From Rhexocercosporidium sp. MPI-PUGE-AT-0058 (lineage: Eukaryota > Ascomycota > Leotiomycetes > Helotiales), in NCBI GenBank assembly GCA_020746875.1, contig JAGTJL010000010.1:372001-436000 (forward strand): a stretch of DNA of 64,000 nucleotides, written 5' to 3'. How positions within the stretch are numbered: position 1 is the stretch's first letter; each line of letters begins with the position of its first letter. Both the position numbers and the translations under genes were made by a program. Below are positions 36,049-46,966 of this stretch, one piece after another. The notes beneath the pieces were generated by a model that did not search any database, had not been told where the DNA came from, and saw nothing but the letters and a program-made list of their open reading frames with translations.

Positions 36049-37055
36049 TGTAGTAATGGGTTTTCATATCTCTCTAAGCGGACTTGTCGGCTATGTCAAA
36101 ACTTTCTGTACGAATTATATGATGCATGCAAGCAATTCAAGTCAATATCGGGTTATTCAAAATGTATTCTCCTTGTGAAGTGTTCCAAAAGGATCACTTT
36201 AATTGCTAGTGAAGAAGAAGCCTTAGACTTGCGTCCTAGGGAATACCCAGATCTGATTCCCCCAATCGTTTTCAGCTCGCTCTCGCCTAAGCGCCTCGCT
36301 CGCTCAGCGCGCCAACTTTTTTCAGGGGCTACATTTGGGCCTACAGGCCATCCAGCATGGATTGCTCACAAGAACCAAGAACCGTGCCGCAAAAATGAAG
36401 GCTCTCAAGTTTAAGTCAGGCCACCATAAGTAACCGTACTCCAAGATCGTTTCACAAAACACTATTATTATGAAATGTTCACGTCATCCAACAAAGTCTT
36501 AGCCTCACTTACCGCCCATCAAAGCCTTGCCTCCAATAGCGCAACCCCTTTTCCTAGCGCTTGACCAGGCCAGGCCATGTCCCCCGTCCCCGTCCCGGTC
36601 TCCAATTATTTCACTTTCATGTCTTCAACCTCATCCCCAAAAAGCAGCTCGGTCAGCCCAGTCAGCCACAACATGGCCGCATACATGCATGCCAAACTGG
36701 CAAGCGTCCCGAAATGGACAAGTCGAAGTGTGCAGCACGGTAGAGTATTATCGGTGCCCCCGCTATGGCCCAGCCGTATCACTAGCTCAGCCTTTCTCTG
36801 GTTGCGTTGATAGGGGATCTCGTGGGATGCGTTTGTTCTGCGATAGACCCAGTATCGTCTTTTGTTTCTTTGACATTTTCACCTGTCGTTATTCTGTATC
36901 TTGGACAAGTCAAATCTCTTACTTGGTATCTATTTCATGTCTATGTCTTGTCGATTCCTCTGACATTATTTGTATTCTACTTGCTTGAATTGCGCATCTA
37001 TTAATATTCTTTGCGGCGAACGAGCGCGCGCATAAGAACTTTCACGACGACCACG
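36049..37055. other. Intergenic region
   Basis: About 1 kb between malate synthase and the GT92-like gene. No other gene seen. Confidence 0.5.
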
Positions 37056-38360
37056 ATGCTTTCCGACTTCAGCACAGAACAGGCTCTCAAGACCATCCAG
37101 CAGATTCAATGGAAGCACGTCCTAATCTTCACCATCTGCCTCATGGCCATCCACTTCATTCTCTTCGAAGAAACGCCCTCCGACCTCAGCACCCCCCCTC
37201 CACCCTCAGGAAAAGCAGCAGCAGCAGCGCTTCCCTCACCATCACCAGCAGGCCAGAGACCGAAAACAAAACCTAAACCACCACCCGTAGTCGACGTTTC
37301 CGACGCAGAGAAACCGCATGTGGAAACCGCGCCTCCGTTCCTAGCTTCGCAGCCAGAAGACGGCAATATCGACAAACCATACGACAGCATCCCGATCGCG
37401 GAACCGATTGCAGTATGCATGTCCGTGAAGGACCAGTCGATCGATATGATCGAGTTCTTCGTACACCACTATCATAACATGGGAATCAGGCGTTTCTATG
37501 TCATGGACGATGGGTCGGATCCGCCGCTGTCGAGTTTCCAGTACCCTGGTATCCCGAGGACGGCGTTGACATTCACGTATCAGGAGCGCGAGGGCAGGGA
37601 TGGGTACATGCAGTTGACGTTCTATACGTGGTGTATTGAGAGGTATAGAGAAAGGCACACGTGGATGGCTTTTTTGGATGGAGATGAGTTTCTGGAGACA
37701 CCGGGACCGGAGACACTGGGTGAGGTGCTGAAGACGTTTGAGGAGGATGATACAGTGGGAGCGCTGGGTGTAAAGTGAGTGCTCTCTATTCCTTCCTGGA
37801 TCAAGTGGAATTTGATTTGTGGTGAAACCATCATACTAATTGAAATTCTAGCTGGCGAATGCACAGTTCATCCGGCCTAATAACCCGCCCCGAATCAGCA
37901 CGCAAATCCTTCACAACATGTATCTACGATGACCTAGAACACAACGGCGACAATTCCGCCAACAGCCACATCAAATCGATCGTCAAGATGTCCAAAGCAG
38001 GACCACCCATTAACCCGCACAAATTCTCGACATCGCCCGGCTCCAACACAGTAGGCGAGAACGGGGATGTGGTCGAGATGGAGGCATGGAGGAGGCCGAT
38101 TACCCGGACGAGGATTGGGCTACATCATTATGCGGTGAAGAGTCGAGAGGAGTTTGAGGCGAAGATGCAGAGGGGAATGGCATGACGGATCCGAAGGGGG
38201 AGTCGTTCTGGACGGAGATGGAGAGTGGGACTCCTCATGTCAATTGTAGTGAGATGGCGGCTTATGAGCCGTAGGTAATGGATGGGGATTTTGATCATGT
38301 TGGGTTCTAATGTTGTGATGTTTGGGTAGTGTGAGGTGCCAGGTGGATGGAGAGCTCTGA
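37056..38360 (+). CDS. GT92-like (DUF23) glycosyltransferase with apparent 1-bp frameshift
   Basis: A type II membrane glycosyltransferase-like protein. The ATG at 37056 gives a short tail, a signal anchor (VLIFTICLMAIHFILF) and a Pro/Ala-rich stem. The catalytic domain shows PIAVCMSVKDQSIDMIEFFV, HHYHNMGIRRFYVMDDGS, YTWCIERYRERHTWMAFLDG and DEFLE, the GT92 DGDE metal and nucleotide-sugar motif. Exons are 37056-37774, 37852-38270 and 38330-38360. The middle exon shifts frame at the GGGG run 38172-38175. As read, the protein stops at 38185, while the next frame continues with the family-like NGMTDPKGESFWTEM and CSEMAAYEP and splices cleanly to the final exon. One added G would give 389 residues. 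The frame past the shift is intact over about 40 codons and a proper intron, which favours a base-calling error over decay. Confidence 0.75.
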
Positions 38361-38609
38361 GTATGCTTTTGGGTCCACTTCAAGTGAAGCGAGCGGGATG
38401 CTTTATCAACAATTGGCATTTGACCCGAGCATGGTCCTGCATCTTTTTCAACGACTTGGATCCCGTCTTAGTCTCTATTCTACCCTCGTTCTCTCAACTT
38501 ACGCTATCAGACAAGTCACGAACACGGCAAGGAGCATCACGCAACAATCATGTCGCAGAACCAACGAAATGACTTTGGTCCCATCTCATATGTATTACAG
38601 CACACATCT

Positions 38610-39253
38610 CTACAAAACCGCAGCCCAAGCCGCCGCACCAGCAACAATCAATCCACCCACCCACGCATTCCCAACACCACCAGCACTCGCCGCCGACTTG
38701 CCCGACGTGGAATTCGATCCCGATGCGGACGACGAGCTCGTCACATTCGGATTCCCCATCACACTCGCAGCACTCGTCTCCACACCCGTAGCATTCTTGC
38801 AAACATCACTACTCGCCATCACCGCACTCTTGCTAAATGTAACATCCGCACAGTTATACAACCCTCCCTCAGGATCCCCATTCGTCACCACCTGAATAGT
38901 AGCATTCATGCCATCCATCCCTTCAGGGATCTCCAACCCGGTCATACAAAAAGCGCCAAGTCCCTGTTCTTTGAATGTTGGACGCAGGACGGTGTTGAAT
39001 GCGGACCCGGGCTCATTACCCATTGCGAGGAAGACGGCGACGTTCGCATCGATGTGGCCCATTGTCAGGGCTATTTGGCCGCCGGTGAGGGGAAGGGGGT
39101 TCGGGTCGAAGAGACAGTGTCTTGGCCGCCGCAGGGGAAGGTGCCGAGTTTGTCTTCATCAAAACCGCGGGCTGCGGGGTAGTTGAGATTGAAGTGGGCG
39201 GTGGTGAGGGAGAGCAGGGCCGCGAGGGCGAGGATTGAGGAGGTGCTTCTCAT
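38610..39253 (-). CDS. X325/BIM1-like GPI-anchored copper-binding protein (LPMO-related), with apparent 1-bp frameshift
   Basis: A secreted single-domain protein of the LPMO-like X325 family. Its best known member, Cryptococcus Bim1, helps Ctr1 take up scarce copper. The ATG at 39251-39253 gives a 19-residue signal peptide ending LTTA. The mature protein would begin with His20, so a His-brace N-terminus is present, followed by FNLNYPAARGFDED and FPCGG. Other likely copper ligands are the His in LTMGHIDANV and the Asp in YNCADVTF. Four cysteines could form the two family disulphides. A Ser/Thr/Asn-rich linker and a hydrophobic C-terminus (VGGLIVAGAAAWAAVL) look like a GPI signal. The frame breaks at the GGGG run 39089-39092 (plus strand), inside the conserved FPLTGGQ: as read, translation ends at 39071. 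One more base restores about 215 residues. No intron fits. It is adjacent to Ctr and reductase genes. Confidence 0.8.
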
Positions 39254-41124
39254 TGTGATGGATGGAGTGTGCTTTCGTAGAGCTGTGTACCGAAGGAAGG
39301 ACTGTACTTCGAGAGAAGGTTAAAATTATTATTTGAGAACAAGTAGACGAGGATGAGAATTGAGAATTGAGAATGAAATGAAAAATAAAATAAAATGCTG
39401 GATGAGCAGTATAGTATGTGTTGTATGGAGAAAGACTCGCTTCCTGCTTGCGTATATATTCAAGAAAATACCTGCCAAGGAAGGGAGGAAAAGTATACAC
39501 TTTATACAGCCCATCCATCTCATCTAACTCATGGCAAACCCTACCATCTCATGTTAGACCGCGCCCAACCTATCCTAGTACGAGAGAGAGCAGATTCCTG
39601 CTACACCCCACCACCCCGTAGGTAACTCCTGATCTCACGAGCATGAACCCCATTCATCGAAACGCGCTCATCTTCCCGATCAAGAAGGGTGACAGATAGG
39701 GCAGCAGCATCGCTTAAACTTTCTTTCAACCCACTTCTCGAATTGCTGTCTGGACTCTTGTCTGGCCCGGCTAGACATGCTTTCAGCATACATACGGATA
39801 CAAGATATGATGTGAAAGCTTATCCTTACCCCTTTCCCCCTTTCGCGATACCATGCTCGGGTCGCTATCGGTACCGAGACGATGGAATCAAAGAGGAGGA
39901 AAGAGAAGATATGAGCAAGATGGCGGGGTAGATTCACCGTGGATCCATGGTATGTGAAGCGGATGCTGTTTCGAGATGCGGTTGGGAGTTGGGACTTGCT
40001 ACTTTTAGGCGAGGAAGCGAGAGGGCGATGTGGTTGAAACAGCGTCGGGAGGGGAGGGCCGTGTGTTGAGAACTTTCTCAAAACTCTTTGCATTTTTCGA
40101 TGACTGTTGATTTTTTTTTTTTGTCTTCGCTTTGTGTTGAATTGGGCTCGGGGTTTTGATTTTGGGGTTGAGCTTGGGGAGGGAGATGAATAACACGAGG
40201 AATCAAGTATAAGATTGCAATTCGTAAAAAAAAATTTAACTTAAATTTCATCCTGTTGAACATGATGATCTTGAACAGTGTTCGGGAAGAAAATTATTCC
40301 GAGGACTTTCTCAAAACTATGAAGTAAGTTTCCGGGCCTGCGAACGCCTAGATATAGTTTTGCTTCACCGACGAGTCAAATTGAGTTGAGAGGAGACAGG
40401 TTCACTCTCGGATTCGAACTTTCTATAAAGACGGGCAATATATTTTCAGAAATGATAAGCGAATAAGTGACGAAATGAAGCGTTTGTAATCTTACGAAGC
40501 TTTCTTCTAGTTTAACGGTAATTTCAGATAAAAGTAAAATCTTAGCGATCCGAAACCTCCGCAAGGGCGCGTTATTGTGAAGTCTGTACGTTTTGATGAA
40601 GAAATGTAATTCTTGCTTTTGGGAGAGTGTGCGCTGTCTGCGGAAATGATAGAGAAAGCGTATGTGATGGTTGGGCGGCGGTAAATTTAATTGCCGCCTC
40701 AGAGAATGAAGCGTGAGCCTGAATGCTTTGTTGGTGCCAAGATGTCCCTGAGCAAGGAAGGTTGAGAGAGTTTCCTGAGGACTTCAGGCAAATACCTTGG
40801 TTTTGGTTGTTGGTTTGCGGAGCTGAGGACGGGGGCAGGCCAGTGTAGAGAGCATCTTCCGTGGATCTGTCACCTGGGTTCCATCGTCGGCTTCGATGCT
40901 AGATGAAGAGCAACTTGATGCTCACCTCCAAGGAGTTCCAAATTAGTAAACAAGCAGACACGTCGTAAGAGAGAAAATGAAGAATGTACAGCTCCTTATT
41001 AGATACTATGTAATGTGTGAGCCATACGCCCCTGGAAACCCCTGTGGTGGTTGCAGAGGAAAAGCAGTGCCCGCTGCAGTATTCAAACTCCTGTCTATCG
41101 ATCATGATCATTACATTGCAGCTT
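39254..41124. other. Intergenic region between X325 and Ctr genes
   Basis: About 1.9 kb holding the X325 promoter and the 3' flank of the Ctr gene. A 137-codon minus-strand frame at 39.68-40.09 kb lacks recognisable features. Poly-T/A runs occur near 40.11 and 40.23 kb. Confidence 0.5.
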
Positions 41125-41783
41125 CTAGTGCTCCCCCGAGACATATCTCCCCAGCGCAAGACTTCCTAGGAAAGTACCACCAAGAACCGACATGAAGTAT
41201 CCGACATTCATAGTCATGATGGCCAACATACTATTCAATCATGAGAAAAAGGTTCGAGAGTTCGGTTCAGCATCGGAGGAACTTACAGAAGATATCCAAC
41301 GCCGACAATAACAGTATCCATAACAGCGCGCACAGGGTCGGTGGTAATCCTCCAAGGCCGTACACCCATACTCCTCTTCTTCACAACCATCACATCCTCC
41401 TCGACGCCATTCTCCGACAGAACCATCCGCTTGCTATCCGAGTCCTGCGATATGCGTTCAGACTTCGGGAGCTTGCCAGCTACGGTAACATATCGTCGGT
41501 TGAACTCGGCATCCAGCCACGCCCTCTCTTTCCACGCTTTTACTGCCAACAGAGAGCGGAAGACGATCGCGAGGATGATGAGAAAGATGCAGGTTCCGGC
41601 GTAGGCGCCGGGACTGTTAGGCGTCCAGGCACTTGAGTAGAGGGGCGTCGATGTGCTGCTGAAGAATGTCATGGACATCATGGACATCGACATTGAGGTG
41701 GTACTGGCAGCTGAGGTTGTCCCGCCCATATCCATTCCGCCCATGTCCATTTCATGTTCTCCTCCGTGTGGATTTGGTGACAT
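41125..41783 (-). CDS. Ctr-family high-affinity copper transporter
   Basis: A 200-residue trimeric Cu(I) channel of the Ctr family. Two exons: 41287-41783 and 41125-41230, with a 56 nt intron near the C-terminal helices. The extracellular N-terminus has Met/His motifs (HEMDMGGMDMGG then SMSMSMMSM) that capture copper. TM1 is CIFLIILAIVFRSLLAV. A cytosolic loop follows with KSERISQDSDSKR and VRPWRITTDPVRA. TM2 contains the selectivity motif M-x3-M in LMLAIMTMNVGYF, and TM3 has G-x3-G in VLGGTFLGSLALG. The spliced end is YVSGEH. It is transcribed away from the ferric reductase gene 1.3 kb to the right and in the same direction as the X325 gene. Confidence 0.95.
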
Positions 41784-43121
41784 TTTGTTGGTGTAGAGTG
41801 TATTTGGTGTTTCGTGAAGATACTAGTGGAAGATGCGGAGAGAGAGGGACGGTTTGTATCTTATCTCAATTACGACTCGCAGAGTCAGGAAGAGTGTGAA
41901 TTTATTGGGGCGCGGTTGAAATGGAAGGCACTGTCGGTCGAGCTTGGCAGCAGGATACCGAGGGGCAGGAGGGCTAGTTATTTATTAAGCAAAAGTGAAT
42001 GAAATGAATGAAAATGAATGCATGGTATTGAGAAAGTATGAGTGGGATATAAGAAAGAAGTGGAGTCGAGGGTATTTGAGATGCATTGCCAGATCCGGCA
42101 GGATGTGGTGCTGTTTGATTCGAGGCTTGTGCTTCCTTGTCCGTAACCCAAGACTTCCAAGAGCCAGGGCTCTGTCTGGAGCATGTTGCGTCTTTCCGGC
42201 GCATGGAACCGCCTTGTCGTTGACACCGTGAGTGAGTTTGAGCGAGTTGTCGAGGAAGAATTACCTATTTGGGAGAAGTGCCGCTGCTGCTTTAGAGTCA
42301 CAGCAGTGGCTTTTTGTGCTCGATCACGTGAACACTATTTACTTTCTTCTTGATTTCTCATCGCTTGTTGTTCTTCTTCCATAGCAGCAAATCTTGCGAA
42401 TACAGTACTCGCTATTCTTCCGCCCTTCAATCCAATGATTTCTACCTCATTTTTGTGCAAATCATCGGCTGATGATTTCTTGGCCTTATGGAAGTGACCA
42501 GGCTGAGGACAATGCCGCTTCAGCCAAGGTTACCCCAAACAATTACTCCCTGAATCCCTGCCATGGGGAAGTCAAAGTCAAAGTCCAAAAAAATTGTGGG
42601 CATGAAAGTCTTGTTCCAACAACATGCTCATAGCGGGTCTAGAGTTTGAACAACATACTCTTTACAAAAGAATGCCGCGCACTCCTGTTTCTGATGCAGC
42701 TCCATATCGGGGCCCAATTCCGAGCTGGAATCAGAAAGAAACTCGAAACATTTGCCCAATTATGCCTCCCTGTACATTGTAACGCAGGAATTTCGTCCAC
42801 TTTGTTTCCCATCTCTGCGTACTTTTGCTCTTCTTCCTCTAACTTTCTCATCTGGGGTATCACTGCTTGGCAACGTATGAGGTTAAGCTTGAGCCAAGCT
42901 TGATCGATAACCTTGACACGCCGCCCAGATTCCTTCTACCACTTCCTTCCTGCCTTCCATTAATCCAGATCATATTTGCATACCGGTGCTGATATTCGAG
43001 ACCCATACGCCTAGTGCGCTAAAATTTGTGTTTTCATGATTATTTCTTCCTTTAATTTTTAATCCCCGGTGGGGTGTCTCAGTCCTTGTTTCGTCCCTGT
43101 CGACCTCACGATACCCTCAAA
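41784..43121. promoter_or_regulatory. Shared divergent promoter region of Ctr and ferric reductase genes
   Basis: A 1.34 kb region between divergently transcribed copper-transport and reductase genes, so co-regulation is likely. One TTTGCTC heptamer (42824-42830), identical to the yeast Mac1 copper-response core, lies about 290 bp before the reductase start. A single heptamer could occur by chance in this length, so its role is inference. Confidence 0.4.
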
Positions 43122-45137
43122 ATGTCGTCGATTGTTGCTAGACAACACAACCATGGCATGACTGGAGGAATGTCCATGACCGCTGGCGTCCCTGGACTCT
43201 TCTACATGCAGCAGATATTCTGGGCTTTCGTTGGAACTGCCATTGGCGTCGCAGTCATTGCAAATGGCCTTAACAAGATCCTCTATCACCAGCGTATATC
43301 TGCAGCCCGAAACAGTCCTACTGCCGCCAAGCCAAAGTCACTGTTCTTTAGGATCCACGCTACGACTGCTGCCATTGTGAGGGAATACGGATACTACTCT
43401 CTCCCGGTGTCCATTCGAAAAACCCAGATTTACTTCGCTCCCTTAGGGCCGTCAACGATATTGGTTGGCTATCTTCTGCTGATCATAGTCTGCTCTTTCT
43501 ATGGATTCAATACCGAGGATGTTCTTCAATGGGAAGATGTGGGCTACAGAGCAGGATACATTGCTATTTGTCAACTCCCACTTATTATCCTGCTTGCCGC
43601 GAAGAGGAATTTTATAGGCTACTTCACCGGACTTGGATATGAACGGCTGGCCTGGCTGCATAGATGGATTGCCCGAGCTCTTCTATTCACAGTTGTGATA
43701 CATGCTGGCTTCTTCCTCCGCGAATGGGGGAAGTACGATTACATCCTCACCAAGATCAAGTCGGATCCTATCACGCAAAAAGGCATTGCAGCTGGAGGGG
43801 TTCTGTTGTGGATAATCTTATCATCCGTCGCCCCAATTCGAGGTCTCTCCTACGAGATTTTCGTTGTCCAACACATCCTCTCTTGGCTTGGACTCGTTAC
43901 GGCAACCTACCTCCATATTCCAGCGGAGAACCAAAAATGGCTTTGGATACCGCTTGCATTCTGGGCTTTCGATAGACTCGCTCGCGCAGGATATCTATTC
44001 TACACCAACCTTGCTCTTTTCCACCAGACGAGCTCGGGATTTTTGTCTTGCAAAGCCACATTCGAACCTCTCGATGACAGTCACACCCGAGTCACCATCT
44101 GCGACCCACCGGTCAAATGGGAAGCAGGACAACATCTCTTCCTAGCCTGCCATGTCGTAACTCCTCTATCATCTCACCCCTTCACGATCTCCAGCATTCC
44201 CTCGGACGGCAAGATAGAGTTCGTAGTTCGCGCCAAGAAGGGTGCAACCAAGAGATTCTTCAAGTACGCTGAGAAGTCATACCCTGGTGGTCGAACATCC
44301 ACCAGGAATCCAGGACGCTCAGTGCTGATCGATGGACCGTATTCTCGAATCCGACCCTTGAGACAATTCGACAGCGTACTCTTCATTGCCGGATCTACAG
44401 GAGCAACATTCACAGTTCCTCTCATGCGCGACCTGGTCCAACAATGGAAAGGCTTAGGCCAGTCCAGAAAATCACATTTCGACCCTCCACCCGGCGCCGT
44501 AACTAGATACGTCCGATTCATATGGGTCGTGAAGCAGAGTTCCGCTATCAACTGGTTCGCCACCGAACTCGATCGTGCGATCCGTGACGTGGATAATCTA
44601 CATCATGACGGCCACTTTGTTAATCTTGATATGAGCATCTATATTACGTGTGACGAGAGCATGACGAGCGAGCTAGCGCCTATCAAACACGCTTCGTCTT
44701 CCATCTCATCAATGTCACTAGATGAGAAACGTCTCATCACATCTGAAGTCCGTGGTTACCCCTCCACAGAATGCCACTGCAGGAAACTCGTCACGGACGA
44801 AAATGTCATCCTGCCTGTCTGCGAGTGTGGCTCTACATCCACGATCCGAGGCGCCACTTCCGCAGCTAGTAATTACACGAACTCGTTCGAGAAGTCGAGG
44901 AGTAGTATTGTGGATAATCGGATCTCTATTCTGAGCGGTAGGCCGGATGTGAGTGATGCTATCAGAAGGACGGCTGAGTCTGCGATGGGGGAAATGGCTG
45001 TGGTTGTTTGTGGACCGCAGGGTTTGGTTCAGAGTACGAGGAATGCGGCGGCGGCTGTGAGTGACGACAGAGGTGTTCATAAGGGGACTGGAGCACAGGG
45101 GATTTATGTCCATGCTGAGACTTTTGGGTATGCTTGA
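43122..45137 (+). CDS. Ferric/cupric reductase (FRE/NOX superfamily), plasma membrane
   Basis: An intronless 671-residue flavocytochrome that passes electrons from NADPH through FAD and two haems to extracellular Fe(III) or Cu(II). The start ATG gives MSSIVARQHNHGMTGGMSM, a His/Met-rich extracellular end, followed by TM1 (QQIFWAFVGTAIGVAVIANG). The haem helices hold two His pairs spaced by 13 residues: LHRWIARALLFTVVIHAG and VQHILSWLGLVTATYLHI. The FAD domain has CDPPVKWEAGQHLFLAC and HPFTISS. The NADPH domain has FIAGSTGATFTVPLMRDL and, near the end, VVVCGPQGLV. In the C-terminal domain an insert carries two CxC pairs (Cys551/553 and Cys567/569). The C-terminus is ETFGYA. Fungal FREs reduce iron and copper, and placement beside a Ctr gene favours a copper role. 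Confidence 0.95.
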   Translation: MSSIVARQHNHGMTGGMSMTAGVPGLFYMQQIFWAFVGTAIGVAVIANGLNKILYHQRISAARNSPTAAKPKSLFFRIHATTAAIVREYGYYSLPVSIRKTQIYFAPLGPSTILVGYLLLIIVCSFYGFNTEDVLQWEDVGYRAGYIAICQLPLIILLAAKRNFIGYFTGLGYERLAWLHRWIARALLFTVVIHAGFFLREWGKYDYILTKIKSDPITQKGIAAGGVLLWIILSSVAPIRGLSYEIFVVQHILSWLGLVTATYLHIPAENQKWLWIPLAFWAFDRLARAGYLFYTNLALFHQTSSGFLSCKATFEPLDDSHTRVTICDPPVKWEAGQHLFLACHVVTPLSSHPFTISSIPSDGKIEFVVRAKKGATKRFFKYAEKSYPGGRTSTRNPGRSVLIDGPYSRIRPLRQFDSVLFIAGSTGATFTVPLMRDLVQQWKGLGQSRKSHFDPPPGAVTRYVRFIWVVKQSSAINWFATELDRAIRDVDNLHHDGHFVNLDMSIYITCDESMTSELAPIKHASSSISSMSLDEKRLITSEVRGYPSTECHCRKLVTDENVILPVCECGSTSTIRGATSAASNYTNSFEKSRSSIVDNRISILSGRPDVSDAIRRTAESAMGEMAVVVCGPQGLVQSTRNAAAAVSDDRGVHKGTGAQGIYVHAETFGYA

Positions 45138-46966
45138 TTGGGACTTGGTCCTTGGACAGAGGAGTAAAAGTGGTTGGTTGGAGGGAGTTCTTGGTTAGGC
45201 GGGAGGATGGGATGTTTTTGGATCGGTTCGTGTACATTTTTTTTTGGATCTTGATACCTGTACAGCAATTGCTTCTAGATCTTGTACTTTGCAAATACAT
45301 TTCTGTTCCTTGGAAACTCGCTTGTTCATTTCGAGGCGAGCAATCTAGGACGTTCCCCGGTAGCACCGTTGTCCTATCATCAAAAAAATTAGGGGTTGCT
45401 GGCAAGTAAACCTCCCGGACTCAATCGCGAGGAGTATTACTACTCTCCATGACTGGGCGTGCCCATTTGATGACCAAACCAAACAAGATAAAACGCAAGC
45501 GAAGCTCTTTCCTCTTCAGAGCAAACGCCACACAACCTCGAATCCCAGGCTAAGCCCCTCAGCCCAGCCTTCCAAAACGCGTCCAAAGCTCGCATCCTGC
45601 ATCCTCTACTCCAACTTTTCTCAGACGTCCCATCTCGTTCCATCCTCATCCTATGCGGTCAACTCTACACTAATTATGTCTTAATTCCTCCTCGTCCTCA
45701 GTTTCAAAACTCAACAAGTAGATCCCCAGAATAGAAATGATAAGAGTGGTTCTTCAACTGAAGCTATTTGAAAATCGTAAGACCGTGAGAGTGTGCCAAG
45801 GTATGGATGAAGGAAGGGGGGAGGGGTGGGTGAGGCAAATTCTCACTTCGCTTTCTTGATTCCTCCGATCAATTCTGTTTGATACGTAGGGCTTAGCTGA
45901 TGCGTTTGGTCTGAGATTTATTTTTATTTTTTAATTTGGGGTTCGATCGAATATCTGATATTGTTATGCGGGAGGATGACGGTTCTAAGAAGAGAGGGTC
46001 TTGGCTGGGGTGTTTCGATTCTCGTAGGAAGATCTCATTGAAAATAATAGCTGCTTATGAGTTTATATTTCAGATCTTTTTCTAGGCAAGATGGGGTTGT
46101 CTGGCTCGAACTAGGTGAGGTAGTGAATACTTAGAAGGGAAAGTACTCGGTTTGTTTAGATAGGACGCTCGCTTAACGAATTTTTTTTTTTTTAGATCTG
46201 CTGGGTACAACACTTCAAACTTACAGCTTAGAGTGAGGTTTTCTATGAAATCTGGGACTTTGAGTTGATCATTGATGGGATATAAATCCCTAGGCTTATT
46301 TACTTACAATTATTGTACATAAAGAAGTGCATGAAGCTAGCATGTAAGAGAAGCATTAGCTCATTGGAAAACTCGGGGGCAGTGGATAAGAGGGATCGGG
46401 ATGTGTTTGTCACTGTTGACGGATGCACCCCTCTACGCAGAAAGGCTAAATCGATTGTTCAAACTGGTATGTCCTCTGAGGTATTCGAATCTGTTGAATC
46501 TTGAGCATAACTTTGTCTCCTTGGTTATTGTGTCCTGAACTGGTGATCTTGGCTCGGTTGTCCGCAAAAGAACAGGTATATGATTCGCACTCGCGGCGAT
46601 GCAAATGGGAACCGCATTCCTTTGGCCTCGATTCTTTCATTCTTAGCATTATTGATTTGTGTGCTTCAAAAGATGATGGATGACGCTTGAAGGTTGAGGT
46701 TCTCAACCACGGAAATTCCCGCGCCGGCTTATTCCCGCGCTCAATTAATTCCGTTTCAACCAAGCCAAGCGCTTCAACCCGTGCTCCCGGAGCTTGGAAC
46801 TTTTTTTTATGTTGAATCTCCCAAACCACCTCCCATTATACCAACTGCTTGTTGCACAGTCACTATCTATCAATTCCCTAATCCATACTTCCCCATCTGC
46901 CAGGTCTTTAATTGGCCCTTTTTGAACAATCTGCGATACTTTTCTGGAGTCATTTAATCCATCGTC
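45138..46966. other. Intergenic region upstream of fumarase
   Basis: About 1.8 kb. Contains the reductase 3' flank and the fumarase promoter. Poly-T runs occur near 45.24 and 46.18 kb. No gene supported. Confidence 0.5.

Noticed and set aside
39680..40093. 137-codon minus-strand frame with some hydrophobic segments
   Set aside because: No signal peptide, no recognised motif, and Cys clustering only at the end; no support beyond length.
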